Assembly (NCBI GenBank): GCA_030848705.1
Contig: CM061244.1
Span: forward strand, 110,133,111-110,197,110
Direction of reading: 5' to 3'
DNA from: Heracleum sosnowskyi
Lineage: Eukaryota > Streptophyta > Magnoliopsida > Apiales > Apiaceae
DNA length: 64,000 nt
How positions within the stretch are numbered: position 1 is the first letter of the stretch; every line of letters begins with the position of its first letter. The position numbers and the translations under genes are program-made. The notes beneath the pieces were generated by a model. It saw only the letters and a list, made by a program, of their open reading frames with translations, was not told the DNA's origin and did not search any database. Positions 33,577 through 44,472 of the stretch are shown piece after piece.

Positions 33577-35518
33577 ATGACTGCAATTCTTACACTCCGT
33601 GATGATGTTGCGGTGTCGATTGCTGGTATTGGGCGTACTTGCATGGTGTATCCTAATCCTGCTGAAGGAAAGAGTAGTACTTTTTAAGCTCAAATAAAAT
33701 CTTCTTATGAGACTACCGGTCTTCCATGATCTTCCTACTGAGGAACCGAATCAACATCTCTCTCGGTTTCTGACCATTGTTGAGTGTATGGGACCATCTA
33801 CGGCAGATCCTCAAATTTTGAAGATGAAGGCTTTTCCGTTTTCTCTTGATGGAGTAGCTTTGGATTGGTTCGATGATTTGCCCACATGATTCATTACTTC
33901 TTGGGAGAAGCTAGCACAAGAGTTCTTTCAGAAGTTTTATCCAGCAACTAGAGTGATGAGCATGAGAAGTCAAATTGCTGGACTTCAACAATATGCAACT
34001 GAGACATACACGGAGTACTATGCTAGATTTCAGAGGTTACATAAAAGGTGCCCACAACATGGTTTCACTAAGGGGAGTTTGTTACACTTCTTCTACCAAG
34101 GTCTGAATGAACATGATAAGAGGCTACTTGATTCTGCTGCTAAAGGAGCTTTTGTAGATTTGACTCATGATGCTGCTGAACAATTGATTTCCAAAAGAGC
34201 TGCTAATGAACTACAATGTTGGAGTCATCCGAGGTCAGAATCAATTCCCGGAGGTGAATCTAATCCAAGTTTGACAAAGATTGAGCAGAATATTGAGAGG
34301 TTGAGTGCATTAATTCTAAAGGGAAGAACACCTCGAGCTCAAGTATGTGGCGTTTGTGCAGCTCCTGGCCATTTTGATAATGCATGTCCGCACTTGATTT
34401 CACCTTGTTATGAAAGTGTCAATACTATTGAGTATCAAGGAAAAAATCCGTTCTTAGATTCATATAATCCAACATGGAGAGGTCACCCCAACTTGAGGCA
34501 TGGTGATCACAATCAAATTGGGTTTGAGCGTCTAGACACTTCTATGCATTCTGATTTTCAACAAAGAGAACAAGTCCATCAAGATTCAGCTAGTGGAAGC
34601 AACATTGAGCAATTGTTGGCAAGGTTAACTGAAGGACAGTTGAAGATGCAAAAGCAGTGTGCTAAAGATTCTCAGGACATCAAGGAGATGCAAAAGCAAC
34701 TTGGAGATGTGGTTACAAAGGTCAATCAAAAGCAAGAGTTTGCTGAAATTCCTGCAGCTATAGCACTACAACAAAAGTTTGAGTATGTGAATGTCATTAC
34801 AACCAACAACTCCTTAGGTGAAGGAATTCTGAATTCACAAGCTAATGACATACTTGATGTTCCAAATAAAGAATCTGGTTGTTTTCATGATGACATGGAG
34901 GAAGTGATTGCTACAACACACAAAGTGAAGTCTCCTAAAATTCCTTATCCATTTGGTACTAATAGTCGCTTTGATTACATTCCTTTTCCATCTAGATTGA
35001 TGCAAATTAATGTGGATGAGATGGAGAACAAGGGCCATATGGATACGAACGTATGTTTCTCGGAGAGTAGAAGAGAGAGTGTTGTACAAGAAGACCTTAC
35101 TGTCATGAATGGAGAAGAAGTGGAAGACATAATTACTGAAGATCATGCTAAAGATTTTCTAGTGGTGGAGTTTGTTGAAATTGAAGAGAATTATGTGCCT
35201 CTCCCAAGTTCTGTTGAAAAGTCTACTCCTCCGTTTATTCTAGAATTCAAACTTGAAGAAAATCCTACTTTTGAGGGTACATTTAATGTTGCGAAGGAGT
35301 TGTTGATGCATCGTATCCTGTGGGATACACCTAAACTGGAGTGGAAACCTTCACCGACTCATTTGATGTATCACATACCGTTTTCTGATTTGATTGGTGA
35401 TTTTTCAGCAAGTCACATGTGCCCAACTGGCACTACAATTCTATTCGAATTATGCAATTCTCATGCCGCCTTTCACATGCTGAAGATGGAACATATATCG
35501 TGGATGTATCCGCCTTAA
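33577..35518 (+). pseudogene. Broken gag of the gypsy element
   Basis: The reading starts at an ATG at 33577, needs a frame change before 33707, is then open to an internal TGA at 33887-33889, and continues in the same frame to TAA at 35516-35518. The section around 33820-34210 matches the retrotransposon gag (capsid) domain of Athila/Tat elements: FPFSLDGVALDWFDDLP, SWEKLAQEFFQKFYP and FYQGLNEHDKRLLD-like blocks. A zinc knuckle CGVC...H...C (CX2CX4HX4C) lies near 34347-34388. The C-terminal 300 residues are acidic and unrecognised. With a stop inside the capsid domain this copy should not make functional Gag. Confidence 0.8.
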
Positions 35519-35858
35519 ATTTGAGAGGTACATTGTCTAGTCAAAGACAATAAAGAAGAGAACTTTTTGGGAGGCAACCCAAAATTATTGTAAAGTTTGT
35601 ATTATTTTGAAGAATTAAAAAAAAAGAGAAAAAAATTGATAAAAAAAAAAGAAAAAAAAGGAAGTTATGTAATGGAGGAGCAGGAAAGTGCGCATGAGGA
35701 GCATTTTACACGCATGGTGAGCAAGAAAAAGTGAAGAAACAATCACAAGGCAAGGGATTTTTGCATGGCCCTGCTGAATGTTGGTGGGGAGTGCGGATAT
35801 CTCTGTCTCTTTTGCTGAGAAGCACTTATTTGCACCAGCGCTTCTCACGCGAGCGACT
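35519..35858 (+). other. Non-coding gypsy interior, purine-rich
   Basis: An A/G-rich tract (35617-35662) follows gag; no protease or polymerase sequence is visible. Confidence 0.6.
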
Positions 35859-35866
35859 GTTGTGAG

Positions 35867-36478
35867 TAGGGGTGTTCATGGGTTGGTCAACCCGACCAAA
35901 CCGACCCAACCCAACCCTATTTTCGGCCGTTCAAACCGATAAAAAAAAACACGAAACTTGGCTGGGTTAAAAAAATTTCAACCCGAATTAAATGGGTTGG
36001 GTATGGGTTCTATGTTTTTTCGGCCAACCCAACCCGATTTAAATTACAAAATTTATTCGATAATTTAAAAATATATTTATATTTTATATATAACTATACA
36101 TTAAACGTTATCCTCCTTACATTGATTTATATATGATTACCTTTTGCGCATATACGTATGACCTACGACATAATTTACATTAATAAAATTATAATTTTAA
36201 TTAAAAGTAAATATTATTACCAAGATCGTAAGTTATACGTACTTTATTTTCATTTAAATTTTCGAAATGAGCAATTTTATATAATATTGAAACTTTTTTT
36301 TATTAAACATTCAACCCATCCAAACCGACCCAACCCGACCCAAACCGATGTACGATGGGTAGGGTTGGGTTACAAATTAAAATTTTACGGGCTGGGTTAA
36401 AATTTTACAAACCGATTTAAATGGGTCGGGTTGAAAAAACGCCTCCAACCCGGCCAACCCGACCCATGAACACCCCTA
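35867..36478. mobile_element. hAT-type MITE
   Basis: A 612-bp insertion with inverted ends TAGGGGTGTTCATGGGT and an 8-bp target duplication GTTGTGAG (35859-35866 and 36479-36486). The subterminal regions are full of AACCCGACC/GGGTTGG words on both sides. No transposase. An 8-bp duplication with a TAGGGGTGTTCA-like start is typical of hAT-derived MITEs. It is nested in the gypsy element, so it is younger than that element. Confidence 0.88.
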
Positions 36479-36486
36479 GTTGTGAG

Positions 36487-38502
36487 TGTACGCGCCCAAG
36501 CCTGTTGCTGCGGTCCAGCTCAGCAATTCCACTCTGCTGTCCAGCGCAATTTCTGGCCCATATTTGCAGTCCATCAGCCCACATCTCTTGGTGAGCACAA
36601 CAGCTGGACAACTTTCCTGTGGAACCTGATTTGGTTTGGTTCTTCTAAAAATAAAATCGCTGCTACTGGGAGTTGACCCCATGACCTGCTGCTGGCTGAG
36701 CTCCTATTTGCACTTGGGAACCAGTACACCAACACTTCAATTGTATTATAATTCCCACGTCACACAAATTTGAAGTTGGACCTCCGAATTTTAATTAATT
36801 TAGTGGAGGGAACTTTTCACTCTTCTTTTTCAAGCGGAACTTCATGCGAAAGCATAGGGGAGTATTTCTAACTTTTCTTTGTATATAAATTTCTTAATTT
36901 TAATTTTGTATTTATTTATTAGGATAAATTTTATTATTATTATTATTATTGTATATATTATATATTTTGTTCATTGAAGACAATGAACCATCCAAGTGTG
37001 GGGAGGTGTTCTCAATGTTATTAAAAATTCAAAAAAATTAGAAAATTAAAATTTATTGTATATAATTGCCTTGTCTCAATGCATGTTAGCAAGGATAAGT
37101 ACATATTGTAGACTAATTTTGCATGATAAATTCTGAGTGTGCTATCAACGAATAAAAATCATTTGTTGCATGATGATTCCTTGGGTGTGCTTGCGAAATT
37201 TTAAAACTTGAGATGCGTTTTAGTCAAATTTAGTAAGTTGAACATGCTTTCACCTTGTGAGATTTTGAGCCTAATTTATGATTGATACATTTTATATCAA
37301 TCGAATTCTTTTGTTGTGTGGTGTTCATCATTTAGCATGTGCTCTAGAACTTGTTTTGATACCATTTTGAGACTACATGATATGTGTATGCATGAAAATG
37401 ATAAAGGCACTAGGATTAACCTCATCGACCTAAACACTACCTTTATGAGTTATATCCTTAGTGAACCCCCTTGAGCTTATATCTGTTTCTTTTGTATATC
37501 ACCACTCTATAAATTTTGAGCCTACTTGTTCATTCTTGTCTTGATTTACTAGTAGAGCATTGTGATTCAATTTAAGGGTGGGTGAATATTCAAGTGTGGG
37601 GATCTTCTGTTAAAGTCTGATATTTTGGTGGGAATTAATAAGATGTGGTTACTTGATCTTTGTTCTTGAAAAAAAAAATCTGAAAAAAAGAAAATGAAAA
37701 AAAAAGGAAAAAAAATGAGAAGAAGAAGATTGAAAGAGAGTTATTGTTCATTGTTTATTGCAAAATGAAAATGGGAAAGTACATAATCATGTGCTTATGG
37801 GTTTAATGCTTGTGGAAGCTTGATCAACTTTTACATGATTTATATTTTCATGTTGAGTGCTAGAATTAAAAGTGAACATGATGATCTATTAGTTTATCAA
37901 GTTTAGCCACTTGTGAGCCTTTTCTTTGAATTCCTACCCCGTCCCTAAGCCACGTTACAACCTTTAACAAAGACCTTTTGATTCGTGCATGCATATATAC
38001 GAAGTAGTGGAGATTTGGTGGACAACCAAGCATATGGTAGCACATGTCTATTTTGATTGAATTTGAGTGATACACTGCACCTAAACACTTGTGTGAATTG
38101 AGAGTGATGCGAGATTTTGTATCCATAGCGTGCTAGCTTATTAAAGGCGACTTTGATGTTTATTTCATGATATTTTTGTCTATCCAGACATGTGTGCATA
38201 CTTGGATGATTCTGTACAAGTGGTTTACTTTCATATATTCTCAGGTTGTTTTGTGATTGAGGTTTGCATATGTGGTGTACTATGAATTGTTGCATGTTTG
38301 AGACTTGGTGATTGAAAATATTTGATTTTGTGGGTATATCTTCTATAAACCCTCACGAGACACAACTCGTCCTACTAGGGCTGCCTAGGGGTTTAAAGGC
38401 TTGTTGCATATGCTCAATGCAATCGTGTCATCTACGAAAGTGGTGTTTGTTAGTTAGATTAGTTTTTATTCTTTTTATTTGCCCGAGGACGTGCAAAACG
38501 CT
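36487..38502 (+). other. Non-coding gypsy interior
   Basis: No pol-like coding sequence on either strand. It contains a TTA-rich run (36935-36955) and a long A/G-rich tract (37669-37735). Two overlapping minus-strand frames near 37866-38295 have no recognisable domain. Confidence 0.6.
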
Positions 38503-38515
38503 AAGTGTGGGGATA
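38503..38515 (+). promoter_or_regulatory. Polypurine tract of the gypsy element
   Basis: AAGTGTGGGGATA immediately before the 3' LTR, the expected site for plus-strand DNA priming. Confidence 0.75.
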
Positions 38516-38517
38516 TT

Positions 38518-39689
38518 TGATAGAATATATATTTGTATATATTTTAGATGATTTTTATTCCCATATTAGTTATATTTTGCATTTAATTGGGTCTTTATTA
38601 ATTAGATTTTAATATTTTATTGTAGGAAGCAAGGAATTCTAAATTGGAAAGGATTGGAGCTAAATTAGAAGAAAATTCGGATTAATTGGGCTACACGCGC
38701 AAGACACATGGTTTGGGCCGTATCTTGAGTTCTAGATATCGGATTTCAGTGATTTAACAGCCCACGCGAAGATAACGAGATTTTATTTCATTCTAGAGTG
38801 GGCCAGATGTCATATGCCAGTTGGAGCAGCCCTGGAACAGTAGAGAAAGTCAACTACGAATTTTGACTTTAGAAATCTTTTCGGTTTGGGAAATCTTGTG
38901 TATTCCTTAAAACAATATAAAAATACTTTGTATTATTAGGTTATTATCATTAGAAATAATAGATGCACGTATATTGAGAGCCACCAAGGGAGAAACCAAG
39001 AGGAGGAGAAGGAGGACTTTATTCTTGGAGATTTCAACATAGGGATAACTCTTATTCCTCTATACTTGTATTTTATGACTTTTATTATGATTATGGTTGG
39101 CTAGATATTATTGTTGGATGGCTGTTTTGAATCCCTAAATCTTATGAAAATTGTGCAAGTTTGATATTCTGAGATGTGTTCTTGATTGTGCTTATATATA
39201 CGTCAATGCTTGTAGAGATACATGAATTAACTATGGTATGTGGTCATCCAAATATGTTTTGTGATTGCTATCTCTATAAAGTCAATTAATCTTTCTATGT
39301 GGTCATGGGATTAATTGTATTAGTGTGTAATTCGTTTTAACCTTTCTATGTGGTTCATGGGGTTAAACGGATAGCAGAACTTGTTTCTATGTGGTCATGG
39401 CAAGTTCTCTGTAAGTATCTTTCAGACATATCATAGGAGTTTCAGAATTGTGTCATGGGTTTAAGGTGGATCTACATGCTTTCCAACATGTTTCAAGAAT
39501 TGCTTACAAACAAACTTTCCCTTGTTTACTAGTTAATTTAGTTATTAGATAAAACCAACAAACCAAATCCATCTTTGATATTATTAGCAGAATAGAAGAA
39601 AAGTGATCCCTTGATCCTTGGCGTAGAACGATACCCTATTTACTCTAAATTACAAACGACACAAAAAGGGTTTAAGTTGAGTCACATCA
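38518..39689 (+). repeat. 3' LTR of the gypsy element
   Basis: 1172 bp, about 99% identical to the 5' LTR by eye. It includes the same three stem-loops at 39283-39408. The target duplication GCTGA follows. Confidence 0.92.
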
Positions 39690-39828
39690 GCTGAAAAGAT
39701 AATTGGTTATAAATAGATAATGTTATTATTTAATATTTTTTATAAGTCAGTAAAGGTAATTAAGTAAAAATATGATTTTACCGACCGATCAAAGTTTTAA
39801 TGTTTCATCTATTCTATAATAGTATAGA

Positions 39829-40497
39829 CTGACTTATTGCCCGTACCATTTACGGGGTTTTAGATTTATTTAATTAATTAATTAATTAAAAGAAATATTT
39901 GGATGTATTAATAAGTTATAAATATTATTTATTATTGAAAGATATCGTGTAAGGTATTTTTGGGAGTGTATTAATGATTGAAAGATATTGTACAATTGGT
40001 ATTTTTAGGTGTTTTTAGAAAATGTAATATTGTTTAATTAAAAGGTAACATGTTAATTTAAAAACATTACATTAATGACTTAAAGATATAATATAATTAG
40101 TATTTTTAAGTGTGTTTATAAAAGGTTGTATGTTTTAATTAAAAGGTAACATGCTTTTAATGATTGAAAAATATTATATTATTAGTATTTTTAGGTGTGT
40201 TTATAAAATATAGTGTTTTTTAATCAAAAGGTACTCCGACGTCCCTTTAGGTTCTTTGGGAGCACAACTTGCCACGTATTTTAAAACTCCTAAAAAGTAT
40301 AATTTCATAACTTATTTTTTATTTAGATTTTTAACATAACTTAATAAGTTATGTTAAGAACCTAAATGGACGGAAGGAGTAATATGTTTCGGTTAGAAAA
40401 GGCGATTTCCTATTATTCGTATTATTTATTAATTAAAATGATCGAAAACCCGAAAACCAAAATTTTCAATGAAACGTCAATTATATAATAGTATAGA
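39829..40497 (-). mobile_element. Second family-3 Helitron, joined to the first
   Basis: The minus-strand 5' end TCTATACTATTATATAATTG is at 40497. The 3' end at 39829 has a CCCCGTAAATGGTACGGGC hairpin, but the terminal tetranucleotide reads TCAG rather than CTAG, so it is mutated or misplaced. It abuts the 5' end of the previous Helitron exactly. It contains a Stowaway MITE. Confidence 0.6.
40232..40381. mobile_element. Stowaway-like MITE
   Basis: 150 bp including the flanking TA dinucleotides, with inverted ends: CTCCGACGTCCCTTTAGGTT at the left and AACCTAAATGGACGGAAGGAG at the right. TA targets and a CTCC(G)...GTCC terminus are Stowaway (Tc1/Mariner) features. Confidence 0.75.
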
Positions 40498-40586
40498 TTA
40501 TATAAACTTTTTTTCTTAAATAGTCAATATTTAAAATTTTACAAAACATTTATAGGGTCGCTGCGAAGCGCGGCTTAGTTGACTAG
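40498..40586 (+). mobile_element. Right piece of an interrupted Helitron, with 3' end
   Basis: Continues 31800-31923 and matches 21270-21363. It ends with the hairpin (TCGCTGCGAAGCGCGGC) and CTAG at 40583-40586, then T. Confidence 0.7.
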
Positions 40587-40659
40587 TACTTATATAAAGG
40601 AGAAGACGGGGGCGGTGAGGTGACGACTCTCAAATCGCTTCGTTCTATTATTCTAATTT

Positions 40660-41290
40660 TCTCAATTTTTCACAATTTTTAATATTAATAATTACAACTT
40701 TCTTTATTATTTTCGATTTTGTAGGAAGGAAATTGAAAAATTACAACTTCCTTTATTATTTTCTATTTTGTAGGAAGTGAATTGGAAAATTGCAACTTCT
40801 CGGATTTGTAAGATCTAATGTCGAAAAATTACAACTTCCTTATTATTCTCGAATTTGTAGGCTCTTATGTTAATAATTGCAATTTTCTTTTTTATTATTT
40901 TCAAACTTGATAAAACTTTCTTTTATTGTTTTCAAACTTGATATAACTTTCTTTGAATTAGAAAATTACAACTTCCTTATTATTTTCGAATTTGTAGAAT
41001 CTTATGTTAATAATTGCAATTTTCTCTTTTATTATTTTCAAACTTGATAGAACTTTCTTTATTATTTTCAAACTTGATAGAACTTTCTTTTATTATTTTC
41101 AAATTTGTAAGATGGGAGGAATTAGAAAATTACAACTTCCTTATTATTTTCGAATTTGTGGGATCTTATGTTAAAACTTCCTTATTATTTTCAAATTTGT
41201 AGGATCTTATGTTAATAATTACAATTTCCTTTTATTATTTTCAAATTTGTAAGAATGGAATTGGAAAATTGCAAATTTGTAAGATTTAAT
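40660..41290 (+). repeat. Tandem repeat array related to 15290-15790
   Basis: Several partial copies of TTACAACTTCCTTATTATTT, TCGAATTTGTAGG and TTATTTTCAAACTTGATAGA, arranged less regularly than at 15290. Confidence 0.8.
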
Positions 41291-41665
41291 GTTAATTTCT
41301 TTATTACTTTCGAATTTTTTGGATTTAATGCATTATTATTTACAACTTTCTTTTGTATTTTTAGAACTTGCAATAATTATTCATATATGAGCCCTAACTC
41401 AAACAGTTTATTTCCTTCATCAACATCTTCTTTAACGACTAAAGAGTATGCTTATAAGAAAAGTTGTATAACTTTTACAAATTAACTTAATATCTGAAAG
41501 GTAAGTTACTATTTAATACTTTTTGACTTTTAAACAAAATGAATTTCCATGTTATCCACCTTACAAACACCTATAAATTAAAGGCCATTCATAACAAAAA
41601 ATATACACCGAAACTTTTTTACATAGCTCCAAATCTTTACAACCATATTTACAATCAATATAACT

Positions 41666-42996
41666 ATGGTCTACACCATGTTGGATGCTTTGAACGATAA
41701 CAACTATACATGGATGATAAGAGTACAAGTGTGTAGAATTTGGGAATCTATTAATCCAAATACTGAAGAACTGATCAGTCTTGACATGATTTTGATCGAT
41801 GAAAAGGTTAATAAATGAATATACTTCTAAATTATTAGTATGTCAAATTGCATGATGTTATTAACTTTTATAAGATATGTTGTATGACAGGAAAATTTGA
41901 TCCATGCTACGATCCCGAAGATTCTGGTCTCTCAGTTCAAAAATCATTTAGAGGAAAGCTCTGTGTACATCATCAAAAATCTGAAAGTTGTTTCAAGTAC
42001 AGGGAAATATAGACCACTATCACATGGGTCTAAATTGCTCTTCATACGCATAACGCCGCCTAAGAGATTGAAAGAAGACATCGTCAACATATCACTGCAT
42101 GGATTTCAGTTCATATATCCAGATATGATTGATGCACGTATTAATGACACCAACGTACTCTCAGGTATTTTGATGCAGTAATATATTAGAGTAATATATA
42201 AGTAATACTATTATATAAGTTAAAATTCAAACTATCATGTTCTAATATTATCTTTTCTATGTTGATTTAGATGTTGTGTGCTGCTTGACCTACTTGGGTG
42301 ACATTGAAGTTGTCAAAGGCGGTTGAAAAAAAAAAATCTCAAAATTGTGACAAATTAATAAGTTATGAATTATATTAATTTTAATATAACTGTTAATTGA
42401 TTTTTATTGTTCTTGTAATTTTATATTACTTCTTTGGTTAAGCCAATTTATTTGTTTTAATTATTTAATTTGTTTTAATTTTTTCCCTAAACAGCTCCAT
42501 CACCAGTACCATAACTTTATGGGAAAAGTTGGTCGAGATGGTTGATACAAATTTATACAAGAGGATGGTGGACCCTATATAATGATTGTCACATCTACCC
42601 AAATTAAAAAATTTAAAAGTAATTATCTTTATTAATGTTTTTATAATATATAGTTTTAGAAATTGCACATATATGAATCTATCTTATCTCGATTAAACAA
42701 ATATCATTAGATATTATACAAATATTTGTTCCATTGATATTATTGATTTAATTCTTATTTTAGTTTTTAACCATTTATTTACTCTTATATGCATATACAA
42801 TTAGCTTTTCTACCACAAAAAATAGTAAAATTTATACAAATCTCGATACACCTTATGTGTCATCCCCGAGAGAGAGAGATTTACTCACCTCTCTACTAAA
42901 TTGCAAATGAGTGGAGACTCTCTCCCCATAATGTCGCCTGAGGAAAAAATGTTTATTAATAAGATGAACATCCAGGAATTGCTGGAAGAAGAGTAG
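41666..42996 (+). pseudogene. RPA70/DUF223-like single-strand DNA-binding protein, decayed
   Basis: Exon 1 is 41666-41806 (47 codons, starting MVYTMLDAL) and ends GAAAAG before GTTAAT. Exon 2 is 41891-42164, after ACAG. Exon 3 is 42271-42326, after TTTAG, and keeps frame across the junction, ending in TGA. The joined exons match the OB-fold of plant replication protein A large-subunit-like/DUF223 proteins: ENLIHATIPKILVSQF, VYIIKNLKVV, KYRPLSHGSKL and SLHGFQFI blocks. Further remnants follow: 42495-42617, a second OB-fold start (ITLWEKLVEMVD, then a frame change, then IMIVTSTQIKKFK), and about 42890-42996, a C-terminal piece (EEKMFINKMNIQELLEEE). The early stop, the frame break and missing exons make it a pseudogene. 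In life such proteins bind single-stranded DNA. Confidence 0.72.
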
Positions 42997-43560
42997 AGTG
43001 AAGCTCTAAAATTTAATTTTGCACATTTTATTTATTTATTTTGGTTCCAATGTTATAACGTTTTTCTTTTAGTTTGATTCAGTTTAATTAGTAAACTACT
43101 TAACTATGTTTATTATCCTATATAAAGTAATTATTTTAAATAAAACACAAAAAAAAGGATTATAACATATTCAAAATTAAAAATCTAATTATTTTAATTT
43201 TATAAAATAAAATCAATTTTTTTTCAAAATCCAAAATTTCGGGTTTGAACAGATTCTTTTAACATACATAATAAATCTTCATATAAAAGATAAAATGACT
43301 GGAAAAAATTATATTTAAGTATTTAAATTTTTATTATTACGAATAATTAGTATTTTTTTATCAATATAAATTTTCTTTTATATATATATATGGTAATGGT
43401 ATCGGTCTAAGAAAATAAAAAATCAAACTATATAAACAAAATGAATATGTAAATAATTTATAATATTATCTACCCAAATGCAAATTTTACAGAATATATT
43501 TTATTTGATAATTTTTATAATTTTGTAGATATTTATTTCATAATTTTTATTCTAATATTC
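42997..43560 (+). other. Helitron 3' region without gene
   Basis: AT-rich text between the RPA-like remnant and the Helitron terminus; some words match 21080-21300. Confidence 0.5.
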
Positions 43561-43615
43561 TTTTTCTTAACAAATATATTCTAATGCCGTGACGAAGCGC
43601 GACTTAATAACCTAG

Positions 43616-44472
43616 TTAGAACATATATAACCAAATAATAATTATTAAAAATATTAAAAGTTTGGTCGATCGGGTACATCGTGTTTTTACTTAATTAACC
43701 TTACTTATTTATAAAAAATATATAATAATAGCATCACATGTTTACAACCAATTAACTTTTCGGCTAAAATATTTAATGATTTTTTCTAACAAAATCCCTC
43801 ATTTTACAAAAATAACTTACTTTTTCTATTTTCCATACTAAAATCCCTCATTTTTCTAAAAATATCACGGGCAAACCCTTTCGTTATTTATTTTAAAACC
43901 TATTTTAATGCTTTTAATTATTAAAAAAGTTTACATATTTTGACATGCCTACTTTATTTTTTAACAAATGCAATTAATTAAATATTAAAACATAAATAAT
44001 ATAATAAAAATCATTAAAAATAATTACTTATTTATAAAAATTTATTATTTTGTCAATAATTATTTAATTATTAAAACGTAAATTATTAAAAATTATTAAA
44101 TAATAACCTTACTTTTTTATAACTAATTACTTTTTTGAGTTAAAACATATTAATTTTTCTATTTTTTTCTAACAAAATCCTCTCCTTATCCTTAAATATC
44201 ACGGGCAATTACTCTTTTCAACTAAAAACATGTAACCTTTTCTATTTTTTTTTCTTACTAAAACTACTCCTTTTACAAAAATGTCATGGGTAAACCCTTA
44301 TTAATTTATATATTTTAAAATTTATTTTAATACTTTTAATTATTCAAAAGAGTGCGCATATTTTAATATGCCTATTTTTTTTAACAAATACAATTAATAA
44401 AATATTAAATAATAAATAATAAAAATAACAACTATTAAAAATAATTCGTACTTCGCAGAGATTTTAAGCTAG
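43616..44472 (+). mobile_element. Family-3 Helitron joined to the preceding one
   Basis: Starts directly after the preceding CTAG. Its first 90 bases (TTAAAAGTTTGGTCGATCGG, then TTTTTACTTAATTAACC) match the 5' region of the minus-strand Helitron ending at 39828. The 3' end is ACTTCGCAGAGATTTTAAGCTAG at 44472 followed by T; the hairpin is weak. The interior holds repeated text around TATCACGGGCAA. No gene. Confidence 0.6.

Larger units (their letters stand above)
32256..39689 (+). mobile_element. Gag-only Ty3/gypsy (Athila/Tat-like) retrotransposon
   Basis: A 7434-bp element with two 1172-bp LTRs (TGATAGAA...CACATCA), target duplication GCTGA (32251-32255 and 39690-39694), a tRNA-Asp type primer site and a polypurine tract. 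The only coding sequence is a broken gag (33577-35518). Protease, RT, RNase H and integrase are absent; 35519-38502 is non-coding apart from an inserted MITE. It must therefore depend on another element. By eye the LTRs differ at about 13 positions, roughly 1%, so the insertion is fairly recent. The assignment to Athila/Tat rests on gag similarity and the primer site. Confidence 0.85.
31924..39828 (-). mobile_element. Family-3 Helitron, split by a gypsy element
   Basis: The minus-strand 3' end CTAG is at 31924-31927, preceded in element orientation by a weak hairpin and CACGGGTTTTCAG. The 5' end (TCTATACTATTATAGAATAG) is at 39828. The body is 31924-32250 plus 39695-39828, about 460 bp without the inserted gypsy element and its target duplication. 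No gene of its own. Confidence 0.65.
40587..43615 (+). mobile_element. Helitron carrying an RPA-like gene
   Basis: Head TACTTATATAAAGGAGAAGA, then CGGGGGCGGTGAGGTGACG, starts directly after the previous CTAG. The 3' end has hairpin GCCGTGACGAAGCGCGAC and CTAG at 43612-43615. It contains a repeat array (40660-41290) and a decayed RPA70-like gene (41666-42996) in sense orientation. No Rep/helicase is present, so it is non-autonomous. Plant Helitrons are known to carry RPA-like genes, so this gene may descend from an autonomous ancestor rather than from a new capture. Confidence 0.75.

Noticed and set aside
36158..36682. Frames in and next to the hAT-type MITE
   Set aside because: They are built from the AACCCGACC subterminal repeats and the adjoining gypsy spacer; no transposase residues.
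37866..38295. Two overlapping minus-strand frames in the gypsy interior
   Set aside because: I looked for pol or captured-gene motifs and found none.
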